6,642 bases of DNA, from contig JAGGZS010000244.1 of NCBI GenBank assembly GCA_021161885.1, positions 1 to 6,642 on the forward strand. Direction: 5' to 3'. The DNA is from a bacterium (GTDB taxonomy: Bacteria > Auribacterota > Auribacteria > Auribacterales > Auribacteraceae). Within the stretch, counting starts at the first letter, position 1. Every line of letters begins with the position of its first letter. The notes under the pieces were generated by a model that did not search any database, was not told the origin of the DNA, and saw only the letters and a program-made list of their open reading frames with translations. The position numbers were made by a program, and so were the translations under genes. Shown in pieces: positions 1 through 6,111 of this stretch.

Positions 1-212
1 GCAGAAAATTTCTGCGTAAAAACGAGTTTAGAACAAAAATAGATACCCTAAAAACATAATTTTTAAAAAATCAATCAACTTTTCAGAAATTTAGAAATTT
101 TCCCTATACTTTTGCAACAACCCCATATTACATATTCTCAAACGCGAAGCGGTCTGCAAAGATGATTGCAAACTGATTCAATCTATTTATATTTAGTAAA
201 GATTACAACCAT
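1..212. other. AT-rich non-coding stretch downstream of the glycosyltransferase gene
   Basis: This stretch lies downstream of the last gene of the operon and contains no open frame of useful length, no tRNA-like fold and no convincing terminator. The only structures seen are weak: a 7-bp inverted repeat around one base at 1-15, and a 5-bp stem (GATTG/CAATC) at about 161-180. Neither is followed by a T-run on the minus strand. The operon's terminator, or a further gene, may therefore lie beyond the left edge. Confidence 0.6.
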
Positions 213-1370
213 TTATACATTTTTTCCGACAAACCTGTAAATTCTGCCTTTCCAGCTCATTCCTTTACCTGACAAATATTTATAAGCGGAATATAAATGG
301 ATGAAAACGGTAATAATTCCGCCTAACGGTATGGTGAAGATGTAGCGATGTGAAAGTTTAAGCAAAAAATTAAGCTGCAGCCGTATGGCAAAAGCCATAA
401 CCAACGGGAAAAAAGCGGCTGTAACTATTTTTAAACTGTAATCATCTATAAAAAAAAGCAAAAACGGCGCAACGAACGGTAATACCTGTGTAGATAAAAC
501 ATATACAACCGCCCATACAGTAGAACCCAAATTGCCGCCGGCTGCGAAAAAAACATTTTTCGCAAACCCGTCCCAAATATTTTTAAAATTACGGTACATC
601 CTTGTTATAACAAGCAGGCGTCCGCCCGCTATTTTTATTCTGTACCCCGCTTGCTTAACAAGTTTCGCAAACGCGAAATCCTCAACTATATGCCTTTTAA
701 TCACAGCATGCCCACCAGTTGCCTCATAAACATCTTTGCGAACCGCGATAAATTGTCCTGTGGCACGCGCGGCTTTAGATTTCAAACTGTTTACCCTTCT
801 TATAGGAAACTTTGTGCCGAACCATAAAAATATGTTGGGCAAAATAATGTTTTCCCAAGGGGAACCGAGTTTTTGTCCGGTCATCAGGCTGAAAAAGTCT
901 ACGTTGCTGTTATAGATATCATTTATTACAGAAGTTAGCATATGTTTATTGTGAACCGTATCCGCGTCAATAAAAAACAGCCAGTCGCCGGATGCTTGTT
1001 CAGCGCCAAGCGAGCAGGCAAAATTTTTGCCTACCCAGCCTTCAGGCAGGGCAGTTTCCTCAACCAATTTAACTTTGGGATTTTTTTTAGAATATTTTTT
1101 TATTATTTCGCGGGTTCCATCGGTAGAGTTACCGTCAACAACAAGTATTTCATAATCGGGATAATCTTGGTTAAGAAGCGAATCAATGCAGTCTTTTATA
1201 TTTGCTATTTCATTTCTGGTAGGCACTATAACGGAAATCCGGCAGTTATTTTCGCCGTTATATTCAATAGGTTTAATATTTTTGTATCCCAATGAATTCC
1301 ATAAAGAAACGATTAAAAATAAAACCACTATAAAACAATACAAATAAATTATTGCGCAAACCGATATCAT
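213..1370 (-). CDS. Membrane-bound family 2 glycosyltransferase, HpnB/CrtQ-like
   Basis: This 385-residue inverting GT2 enzyme should transfer a sugar from a nucleotide donor to a lipid or membrane acceptor on the cytoplasmic face. Seen in the sequence: an N-terminal membrane helix (about 3-23); the GT-A start ISVIVPTRNE (45-54); a VVDGNSTDGT donor-binding strand (77-86); the metal-binding DAD (D135-D137) in a FFIDADT context; and a probable catalytic ED pair (E230-D231). In place of a processive Q/RxxRW motif there is RMYRNFKNIWDGFAKN (257-272), as in non-processive HpnB- and carotenoid-type GTs. Three further hydrophobic segments follow (about 282-305, 312-334, 344-363). The LPEGWVGK segment (108-115) also resembles hopene-associated HpnB proteins. 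The ATG lies 2 bases after the stop of the FAD gene, with AAGGAT (1382-1387) 11 bases upstream inside that gene, which suggests translational coupling. The family call is secure; the acceptor (hopanoid, other lipid or polysaccharide) is inference. Confidence 0.88.
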   Translation of the reverse strand: MISVCAIIYLYCFIVVLFLIVSLWNSLGYKNIKPIEYNGENNCRISVIVPTRNEIANIKDCIDSLLNQDYPDYEILVVDGNSTDGTREIIKKYSKKNPKVKLVEETALPEGWVGKNFACSLGAEQASGDWLFFIDADTVHNKHMLTSVINDIYNSNVDFFSLMTGQKLGSPWENIILPNIFLWFGTKFPIRRVNSLKSKAARATGQFIAVRKDVYEATGGHAVIKRHIVEDFAFAKLVKQAGYRIKIAGGRLLVITRMYRNFKNIWDGFAKNVFFAAGGNLGSTVWAVVYVLSTQVLPFVAPFLLFFIDDYSLKIVTAAFFPLVMAFAIRLQLNFLLKLSHRYIFTIPLGGIITVFIHLYSAYKYLSGKGMSWKGRIYRFVGKNV

Positions 1371-1372
1371 TA

Positions 1373-2677
1373 TTAAAATTTATCCTTTATTAAATCGTCA
1401 ACCTGTTTAATTACCTGATCCATATTATAGTATCGAAAACTTCCGAACCGTCCGGCAAAATTTATGGATTTATCGCCGGCAAAATAGTTTAAAATATAAT
1501 CCCTGTTATCAGCCATTTGTTTATCGCACAGGATATACGCGTAAGGTATCCAGTCGTGATAAACACCTATTATATCTTTTTTCGATACAAAATTCAATTT
1601 TATCATACTGTCAACTATAGCTTTAGTTTTTTGTTTTTTTTGTCCATCGGTCAAATTTTTCATATAAGTAGCTTCGCATAATATTGATGTATGTTCTTGA
1701 GGACACAATTTCGGGCTGTAATTGCTAAAAAAAGTCAGCCTGTTTGCCTCTCCCTGATTGTCATGAGGAAGATAAACCCATGATAAAGGCGGACAATCTT
1801 TCTTTTTTACGCAAATAAGCACTGTCAGCAACGAGAGATGGCGCAAGGTTTTTGCTTTTTCAATTATGCTTGACGGCAAACAGTTATGCAAACCGCAAAA
1901 AACGTCAAGCGCTATTGTACTGAAAACTCTGTCAAAAGGTTCACCGTTAATTTGCCATTTTCCATTAATTTTTTCAATTTTTTCGACAGGGGAATTAAGG
2001 CGGATTTCATCTTTAATCTTTTCCGCCACAGCGTTTATAAACGATTGAACAGCGCCTTCTTGAGGATAATAAAAAACAGACTGGTGTTTATATCCTTCCG
2101 TTTCGATGCCAAGCGCTGATTTAACCACATCTTCTATAGGCGCGTGCGGAACCCTGTTTTTTATCCAGTCGGTTCCCAGCTCGGACGGATCGACACACCA
2201 TATTTTTTTGTTGTAAGGCACCATAAAATGATCGGCTATGCCTTTACCGAACTTTTTATAAATCAAGTCTTTGAAATTAAAAAATGTTTCTATGTCAGAG
2301 CCGTTTTTATGCCATGCGTAAATAAACCCTAAAAGGCATTCAAGTTTCACTTTGTCGGGCAATTTGTTCAATCCGTTTTCAAAAGGGTATTTTATGAAAG
2401 AATCGTAAATATAAATTCTGGTATCGCGTTTATGTTTGAGTACTTTATTTTTGCCGACAGTATCGATAATTTTCTCTAATACATCTTTGTAAACGGAATG
2501 AAAGATATGCCCGCCGCCTATATCGAACAAAAATTTTTTATCATGAACTTTTTTTGATCGGCAAAGCCCGCCTATTTCGGGCAATTGTTCAAAGACAGTG
2601 ATACTGTATCCCTTCTTCTGAAGTTCGTTTCCTGCCCAAAGCCCTGCTATTCCCGCTCCTAAAACCGCTACTTTCAT
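1373..2677 (-). CDS. FAD-dependent NAD(P)-binding oxidoreductase, UDP-galactopyranose mutase/HemY-like superfamily
   Basis: This 434-residue soluble flavoprotein opens with a Rossmann dinucleotide fold: VAVLGAGIAGL (GxGxxG at G7, G9, G12), the ribose-binding acid E30, and the GGLCRS loop (36-41). A FDIGGGHIFHS segment (51-61) and PYNKKIWCVDP (154-164) match the pattern of UDP-galactopyranose mutase and the related HemY/protoporphyrinogen-oxidase-like proteins found in sugar and lipid clusters. The C-terminal FAD motif is FAGRFGSFRYYNMDQV (407-422). In true mutases the corresponding tract reads YYDMHQ, so the D and H positions differ here (N418, D420). No signal peptide or membrane helix is visible. 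The length fits the superfamily. It lies 46 bases after the hydrolase gene and 2 bases before the GT gene. It could oxidise a triterpenoid or lipid, or act on a sugar. It lacks the look of HpnE (hydroxysqualene dehydroxylase). The fold is secure; the reaction is unknown. Confidence 0.8.
   Translation of the reverse strand: MKVAVLGAGIAGLWAGNELQKKGYSITVFEQLPEIGGLCRSKKVHDKKFLFDIGGGHIFHSVYKDVLEKIIDTVGKNKVLKHKRDTRIYIYDSFIKYPFENGLNKLPDKVKLECLLGFIYAWHKNGSDIETFFNFKDLIYKKFGKGIADHFMVPYNKKIWCVDPSELGTDWIKNRVPHAPIEDVVKSALGIETEGYKHQSVFYYPQEGAVQSFINAVAEKIKDEIRLNSPVEKIEKINGKWQINGEPFDRVFSTIALDVFCGLHNCLPSSIIEKAKTLRHLSLLTVLICVKKKDCPPLSWVYLPHDNQGEANRLTFFSNYSPKLCPQEHTSILCEATYMKNLTDGQKKQKTKAIVDSMIKLNFVSKKDIIGVYHDWIPYAYILCDKQMADNRDYILNYFAGDKSINFAGRFGSFRYYNMDQVIKQVDDLIKDKF
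1382..1387 (-). promoter_or_regulatory. Ribosome binding site of the glycosyltransferase, inside the upstream gene
   Basis: On the minus strand the bases read AAGGAT, 11 bases before the ATG at 1370. The site lies within the last codons of the FAD oxidoreductase gene, whose stop is at 1373-1375. This supports the chosen start and coupled translation of the two genes. Confidence 0.55.
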
Positions 2678-2690
2678 AAATAAAAAAACA

Positions 2691-2696
2691 TCTCCT
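2691..2696 (-). promoter_or_regulatory. Ribosome binding site of the FAD oxidoreductase
   Basis: AGGAGA on the minus strand is the best Shine-Dalgarno match in the window, 13 bases before the ATG at 2677, a rather long spacing. A nearer ATG overlapping this site runs into a stop after four further codons, so the start at 2677 stands. Confidence 0.6.
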
Positions 2697-2723
2697 AAAA
2701 AAACAAATAATAAATTTATAATT

Positions 2724-3719
2724 TTATTTCAAAATTTTTTTCAGATATTTTTGCACGACCCTGTTAAACTCGTCCGGGGTTTCTATATGCGCAAGATGCC
2801 CTGATCCGTCTATAAAATGGAGTTCTGAGCCCTTAATTTTTTTATGCAGGTAATATGCGTCTGAGATATGAGTTACTTTATCTTTTCTGCCCCATATTAT
2901 CAGGGTAGGCGTTTTAATCCGTTCAACCTCATTTCTTATGCTGTCTGAGATAACGTGTTCAAGTCCTCTTGTAAAGGCAAGGTTATTTAATTTATAAACC
3001 AATGTATGATAATATTTACGCCTGAACATAATGCGGTGCCTGACCAATTCTTCGGAAGCGGGACTCTTGTTTGTCCACGACCACTGAATATATTCGCGCA
3101 TTTTTTTTTCGGATAAGTTAAGAAATCTTTTCTCGCAAATATACCATTTGAAAATAATGTCTTCAAAAATTCCCCAGTGTTGTCTTATGCCTGTTGAACT
3201 TTCTATGACTAATGCGTCTACCATTTCAGGGTAATCCAGAGCGAACTTCAGCGCTGTGTGGGACCCGAGTGAATTTCCTATCAAAGTAACTTTTTTCAAG
3301 TTAAGCGTTTTTAAAAATTCATGCAGGAAATCCGAAAAGAAGGCAATGGAGTAAGACGCATTAGGCACATCCGATTTGCCGAATCCTGGAAAATCAAGTG
3401 CTATTACATGGTAATCAGCGTCGAAACGCGGGTAATTAAACCTGAAATTGTAGGTTGACAAGCTCAATCCGTGCAGAAAAACAACAACTTTTTTATCTGA
3501 CCTATTATTGTCAATATAACAGATATTTATGCCATTTACAGCAATAAATTTTTCTTTGCCCGGATAATCGCGTTTTTGATATTTCCCTGTAAAATCAGGA
3601 TTTTTTTCATGTTTAAACGCTACTGTCGAGTTTGTAAAAACCGATATAAATAAAAAAATCGAAAAAACAAGCATAAAAAAAACCTGCTTTTTTTTCGATC
3701 CATGATGCAAACAGATCAT
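2724..3719 (-). CDS. Exported or membrane-anchored alpha/beta-fold hydrolase
   Basis: This 331-residue serine hydrolase of the alpha/beta-hydrolase (abhydrolase_1) type has a complete triad, numbered from the ATG at 3719: nucleophile S150 in GNSLGS, acid D280 in IIWGRKDKVTH, and base H308 in DGSGHLAHIETPDEF. The oxyanion HG is H83-G84 in VVFLHGLSLS, and the DFPGFGKSD strand (109-117) is typical. The N-terminus has a basic region with three lysines (9-11), a hydrophobic core (about 13-28, VFFMLVFSIFLFISVF) and a polar end TNSTVA. It is therefore either a cleavable signal peptide, perhaps cut after A34, or an anchor. A TTG three codons earlier (3726-3728) is also open, but it lies only about one base from the AAGGTAG site, so the ATG is preferred. 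It lies 25 bases after the cyclase gene. It may cleave an ester or amide, or act as a thioesterase; the substrate is unknown. It is predicted to work outside the cytoplasm, unlike its neighbours. Confidence 0.85.
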   Translation of the reverse strand: MICLHHGSKKKQVFFMLVFSIFLFISVFTNSTVAFKHEKNPDFTGKYQKRDYPGKEKFIAVNGINICYIDNNRSDKKVVVFLHGLSLSTYNFRFNYPRFDADYHVIALDFPGFGKSDVPNASYSIAFFSDFLHEFLKTLNLKKVTLIGNSLGSHTALKFALDYPEMVDALVIESSTGIRQHWGIFEDIIFKWYICEKRFLNLSEKKMREYIQWSWTNKSPASEELVRHRIMFRRKYYHTLVYKLNNLAFTRGLEHVISDSIRNEVERIKTPTLIIWGRKDKVTHISDAYYLHKKIKGSELHFIDGSGHLAHIETPDEFNRVVQKYLKKILK

Positions 3720-3729
3720 AAAAAACAAA

Positions 3730-3736
3730 CTACCTT
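3730..3736 (-). promoter_or_regulatory. Ribosome binding site deciding the alpha/beta hydrolase start
   Basis: The minus strand reads AAGGTAG here. Its distance to the ATG at 3719 is 10 bases, a workable spacing. The distance to the upstream in-frame TTG at 3728 is about one base, which is too short. This favours the ATG. Confidence 0.5.
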
Positions 3737-3744
3737 AAATAAAA

Positions 3745-5823
3745 TCATTTGTTTACCGATTTTCGATATTTTGACAAGGCTAAAAGCGGGAAATAATCTT
3801 TATACATATGGTAACGTATGTAAAAAGCGTTAGGAAAGCCGGTTCCGGTAAATTCTTTTTCGTCCCACGTTCCGTGTTCATTTTGGTTATTGAGCAAATA
3901 TTCAATACCTTTTTTAACCCGACTATCGTTTGAATATCCTGAATCTATAAGCCCGATCAGCGCCCATGATGTTTGGGACGGGGTAGTTTTCCCTTTACCC
4001 ATAAACTCTTTATATTTATACGAATCGCAACATTCGCCCCATCCGCCGTCCGTATTTTGTTTATCAAAAAGCCAATTTACTGCCCTTTGGATATATTCTT
4101 GTCCACAATCTTCGCCGATAGCGGCAAAACCCGATAAACAAGCCCAAGTGCCGTAAATATAGTTTACCCCCCATCGTCCAAACCAAGGACCGTCAGGATG
4201 CTGTACGCGTTTAAGGTAATCAAGAGCGGATTCTATCGGCAAAAAACCACGTTTATATCCTAAATTCCCAAGCAGTTCCAGAACTCTGCCTGTGATATCG
4301 GGACAGCTGGGGTCAAGCATAGTTTTAAAATCATTAAACAAAATTTTGTTATAGATAGGATTGTTAACGTCTTTATCAAAAGCGCCCCATCCGCCGTCGG
4401 TATTATGCATACTGAGCAGCCATTCCAATGCTTTGCGCAACTTATCTATTGTTGGTATACCGCTCAAATTTTTAATGCCTTTTAACGCCATAATAACAGT
4501 GCTTGTATCGTCTGTATCGGGATAATATTCATTATAATACTCAAACGACCAACCGCCCGGTTTAACGGCTGGGCATTTAACTTGCCAATCACCATTTTTA
4601 ACGGTTTGTTTTTTATACAGCCATCTTGCTGAACGCTTTAATGACGGATGATCCGCTGGCAGTCCGGATTCCGCAAGGGCAAGCATACTCCATGCGGTAT
4701 CCCATATTGGAGAAACACAGGACTGCTGATGAATATAACCATCGGTTTTTATATGAAACCGCTCTATTGCCTCTATTCCTTTTTGTATAGGCGGAAAATC
4801 GTTATCGTATCCTAATGATTTAAGAGCCATAACAGAAAATGCTTTGGCTGGAAAAATACCGCCCCAGTCGCCTGAATCATCCTGATGGGCGAGTATCCAT
4901 TTTTCCGCTTTTTTTATAGCCGTCTTACGGGAAATCTTAATCGGGCTTTTCTCAAGCATTTTGAGTATTTTATCAGCGCCTAAAAAAAAGTTATGCCAGC
5001 TGATAAGGTTTTTGTCATCTTTCTCAAACGAAAAGTCAGCTTCATCTCGAGGGACAAGATATAGTTCGTCAAGTGTTGCGGTTCGCGGAATTTTAATTTT
5101 AGGTTTTAGTTCCATTAAAACAGTTAACGGCACAACACAAATTCGCGCCCACGAACTAAACTCATAAATATTAAACGAGAACAATCTTGGGATCATAATT
5201 ATTTCGACTGGCATAGAAGGAATACCGCGCCTATCATATTGCCCGAAAAAAGAAAGGCTAATTTTAGTAATAACCCTAGCTTTCATAATGCCGCCCTGGC
5301 AAAGAATAAATTTTCGAGCTTTACTAAGGGCAGGATGAAACTTATCGTAACCGGCTAATTTCAGTGCGAAATATGCTTCAATAGTAGTGCTTATATCTCC
5401 TGTGCCACCATAAAAGATAGGCCAGCTTCCGTCAGGGCTTTGCTTTGATAAAATATATTTTGCCGCTCTCTTAATTTTTCCTTCATCTGCCATATCCATA
5501 AAATAAAGCAACATAATATATTCAGATGTCAATGTAGTGTTTGCTTCAAATTCCGCTATATAATGCCCGTCGTCGTTTTGCTGTAACAAGATATAATCCC
5601 GCGATTTTTTAATCGCTTGAGATACTTTGCATTCAGGATAATCCTGTATTTCTTTATCGTTATCATTATAGAACCTATCATTTTTTAATACTTGCTCTAC
5701 AGATTTTATAATTTGACCGTAATCCATTGATTTTACTAAACCGAACTTGTTTTTTACATGGGTTAAAAAGGATGGATTAATAAAACTTGTTAAAAAATTA
5801 ACCTTCACATTTTTAAAATGCAT
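3745..5823 (-). CDS. shc: Squalene-hopene cyclase
   Basis: This 692-residue class II triterpene cyclase folds and protonates squalene to give hopene/hopanol, the first committed hopanoid step; family members are monotopic inner-membrane proteins. The acid motif is D436-T-D438-D439 in YYPDTDDTS. From memory of the Alicyclobacillus enzyme (not aligned by program), its cavity residues have counterparts here: W169=W225 (SSWAR), W312=W374 (SPIWDTA), Y420=F482 (WGAFD), W489=W551 (FGRWGVNY), F601=F663, F605=F667, Y609=Y671, Y612=Y674. About eight QW-type repeats are seen (near 73-91, 119-135, 304-322, 397-413, 463-480, 532-551, 580-597, 638-655); the fifth has H473 for the usual Q, and the first has Y88 for W. 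About 65 residues precede the first repeat, so the protein is longer than the roughly 630-residue Gram-positive forms but within the range of proteobacterial and planctomycete types. The ATG has AAGG 10 bases upstream. First gene of the operon. Very sure of the family; the exact product is inferred. Confidence 0.96.
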   Translation of the reverse strand: MHFKNVKVNFLTSFINPSFLTHVKNKFGLVKSMDYGQIIKSVEQVLKNDRFYNDNDKEIQDYPECKVSQAIKKSRDYILLQQNDDGHYIAEFEANTTLTSEYIMLLYFMDMADEGKIKRAAKYILSKQSPDGSWPIFYGGTGDISTTIEAYFALKLAGYDKFHPALSKARKFILCQGGIMKARVITKISLSFFGQYDRRGIPSMPVEIIMIPRLFSFNIYEFSSWARICVVPLTVLMELKPKIKIPRTATLDELYLVPRDEADFSFEKDDKNLISWHNFFLGADKILKMLEKSPIKISRKTAIKKAEKWILAHQDDSGDWGGIFPAKAFSVMALKSLGYDNDFPPIQKGIEAIERFHIKTDGYIHQQSCVSPIWDTAWSMLALAESGLPADHPSLKRSARWLYKKQTVKNGDWQVKCPAVKPGGWSFEYYNEYYPDTDDTSTVIMALKGIKNLSGIPTIDKLRKALEWLLSMHNTDGGWGAFDKDVNNPIYNKILFNDFKTMLDPSCPDITGRVLELLGNLGYKRGFLPIESALDYLKRVQHPDGPWFGRWGVNYIYGTWACLSGFAAIGEDCGQEYIQRAVNWLFDKQNTDGGWGECCDSYKYKEFMGKGKTTPSQTSWALIGLIDSGYSNDSRVKKGIEYLLNNQNEHGTWDEKEFTGTGFPNAFYIRYHMYKDYFPLLALSKYRKSVNK

Positions 5824-5833
5824 TTTACATTAA

Positions 5834-5837
5834 CCTT
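5834..5837 (-). promoter_or_regulatory. Weak ribosome binding site of the squalene-hopene cyclase
   Basis: AAGG on the minus strand stands 10 bases before the ATG at 5823. It is short, and it overlaps the possible -10 box TATAAG (5835-5840). The next in-frame ATG (codon 33, at 5727) has no Shine-Dalgarno-like bases before it, so 5823 is kept as the start. Confidence 0.4.
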
Positions 5838-5877
5838 ATAAGCTATTACATATTGTTGACAAAACAAATTAGACAAA

Positions 5878-5906
5878 ATTGTGCAATACTTTTGTTTATT
5901 AGTCAA
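5878..5906 (-). promoter_or_regulatory. Candidate sigma-70-type promoter for the cyclase operon
   Basis: On the minus strand TTGACT (5901-5906) is followed after 17 bases by CACAAT (5878-5883). This would start a transcript near 5871 with a leader of roughly 48 bases that keeps the AAGG ribosome site. A second pair, TTGTCA (5857-5862), 16 bases, then TATAAG (5835-5840), fits the consensus better, but it would start the RNA within a few bases of the ATG and destroy that ribosome site. Either pair could be chance in such AT-rich DNA. Confidence 0.3.
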
Positions 5907-5990
5907 GCCCAAAAAACTCTGAATATCCCCCGTTTTTTTATTGTTTTATGATGGAAAAATCATCGAAAAGAGGTCTGTTTTGAACAAATC

Positions 5991-6012
5991 CAGATGTTTT
6001 CGCAGATGTTTT
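5991..6012. repeat. Short tandem direct repeat upstream of the cyclase operon
   Basis: CAGATGTTTT occurs twice exactly (5991-6000 and 6003-6012), separated by CG, giving a 12-base period. It stands about 170-190 bases upstream of the cyclase start. Spaced direct repeats can be regulator sites, but nothing else supports that here, and it may be chance. Confidence 0.35.
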
Positions 6013-6041
6013 ATCCTTAACATCACGCTACTTAGCAAAAA

Positions 6042-6085
6042 TTTACCGCGAAAAAGCCCGCATAAGCGGGCTTTTTCGCGGTAAA
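6042..6085. terminator. Perfect 20-bp hairpin, probable bidirectional intrinsic terminator
   Basis: The arms 6042-6061 and 6066-6085 are perfect complements around the loop ATAA. The inner GC core (GCCCGC/GCGGGC) is flanked by A5 on one side and T5 on the other, so on either strand the core hairpin is followed by TTTTT. On the minus strand a further T5 follows the full stem just beyond 6042. The hairpin starts 26 bases after the stop of the PEP-CTERM gene and should insulate that gene from the cyclase operon. Confidence 0.88.
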
Positions 6086-6111
6086 GGGTAAAAGGACTAA
6101 AGGATAAAGGG
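6082..6111. repeat. Four imperfect TAAAGGG-type micro-repeats
   Basis: On the plus strand four units follow one another: TAAAGGG (6082-6088), TAAAAGGA (6089-6096), TAAAGGA (6098-6104) and TAAAGGG (6105-6111). They fill the gap between the stop codon of the PEP-CTERM gene and the terminator arm, and they slightly overlap that arm. The strand bias is complete: purine-rich on plus, pyrimidine-rich in the transcript. No function is assigned. Confidence 0.6.

Larger units (their letters stand above)
5824..6041. other. Non-coding region between the operon start and the upstream terminator
   Basis: About 218 bases hold no credible gene. The part next to the cyclase is strongly AT-rich and contains the promoter candidates. 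Further upstream lies a 10-base direct repeat (5991-6012). A T-run on the plus strand (5932-5938) has only a weak A/T stem before it and is not called as a terminator. Confidence 0.55.

Noticed and set aside
1..15. 7-bp inverted repeat at the left edge
   Set aside because: AT-rich, with only one base between the arms, so it cannot form a useful hairpin; no repeat copy was noticed elsewhere in the window.
1373..2677. Calling the FAD enzyme HpnE (hydroxysqualene dehydroxylase)
   Set aside because: Operon context with a cyclase makes this tempting, but the GGGHIFHS and KKIWCVDP segments are of UGM/HemY-like type and not what I expect of HpnE.
3726..3728. TTG start for the alpha/beta hydrolase
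   Set aside because: It is almost touching the AAGGTAG ribosome site; the ATG three codons later has a normal spacing.
3890..4156. Plus-strand open frame of 88 codons within the cyclase gene
   Set aside because: It is antisense to a clearly coding region and has no recognisable features. The same applies to the other plus-strand frames in 532-2332, 4961-5167 and 6262-6462.
4282..4290. Loss of a catalytic histidine in the cyclase (R513 where the Alicyclobacillus enzyme has H451)
   Set aside because: Arginine at this position is, as far as I recall, common in other bacterial squalene-hopene cyclases, so it is not a sign of inactivity.
5911..5938. A-run and T-run pair as a terminator
   Set aside because: The stem would be A/T pairs plus a single C-G pair with a 14-base loop, and no gene ends beside it on the plus strand.
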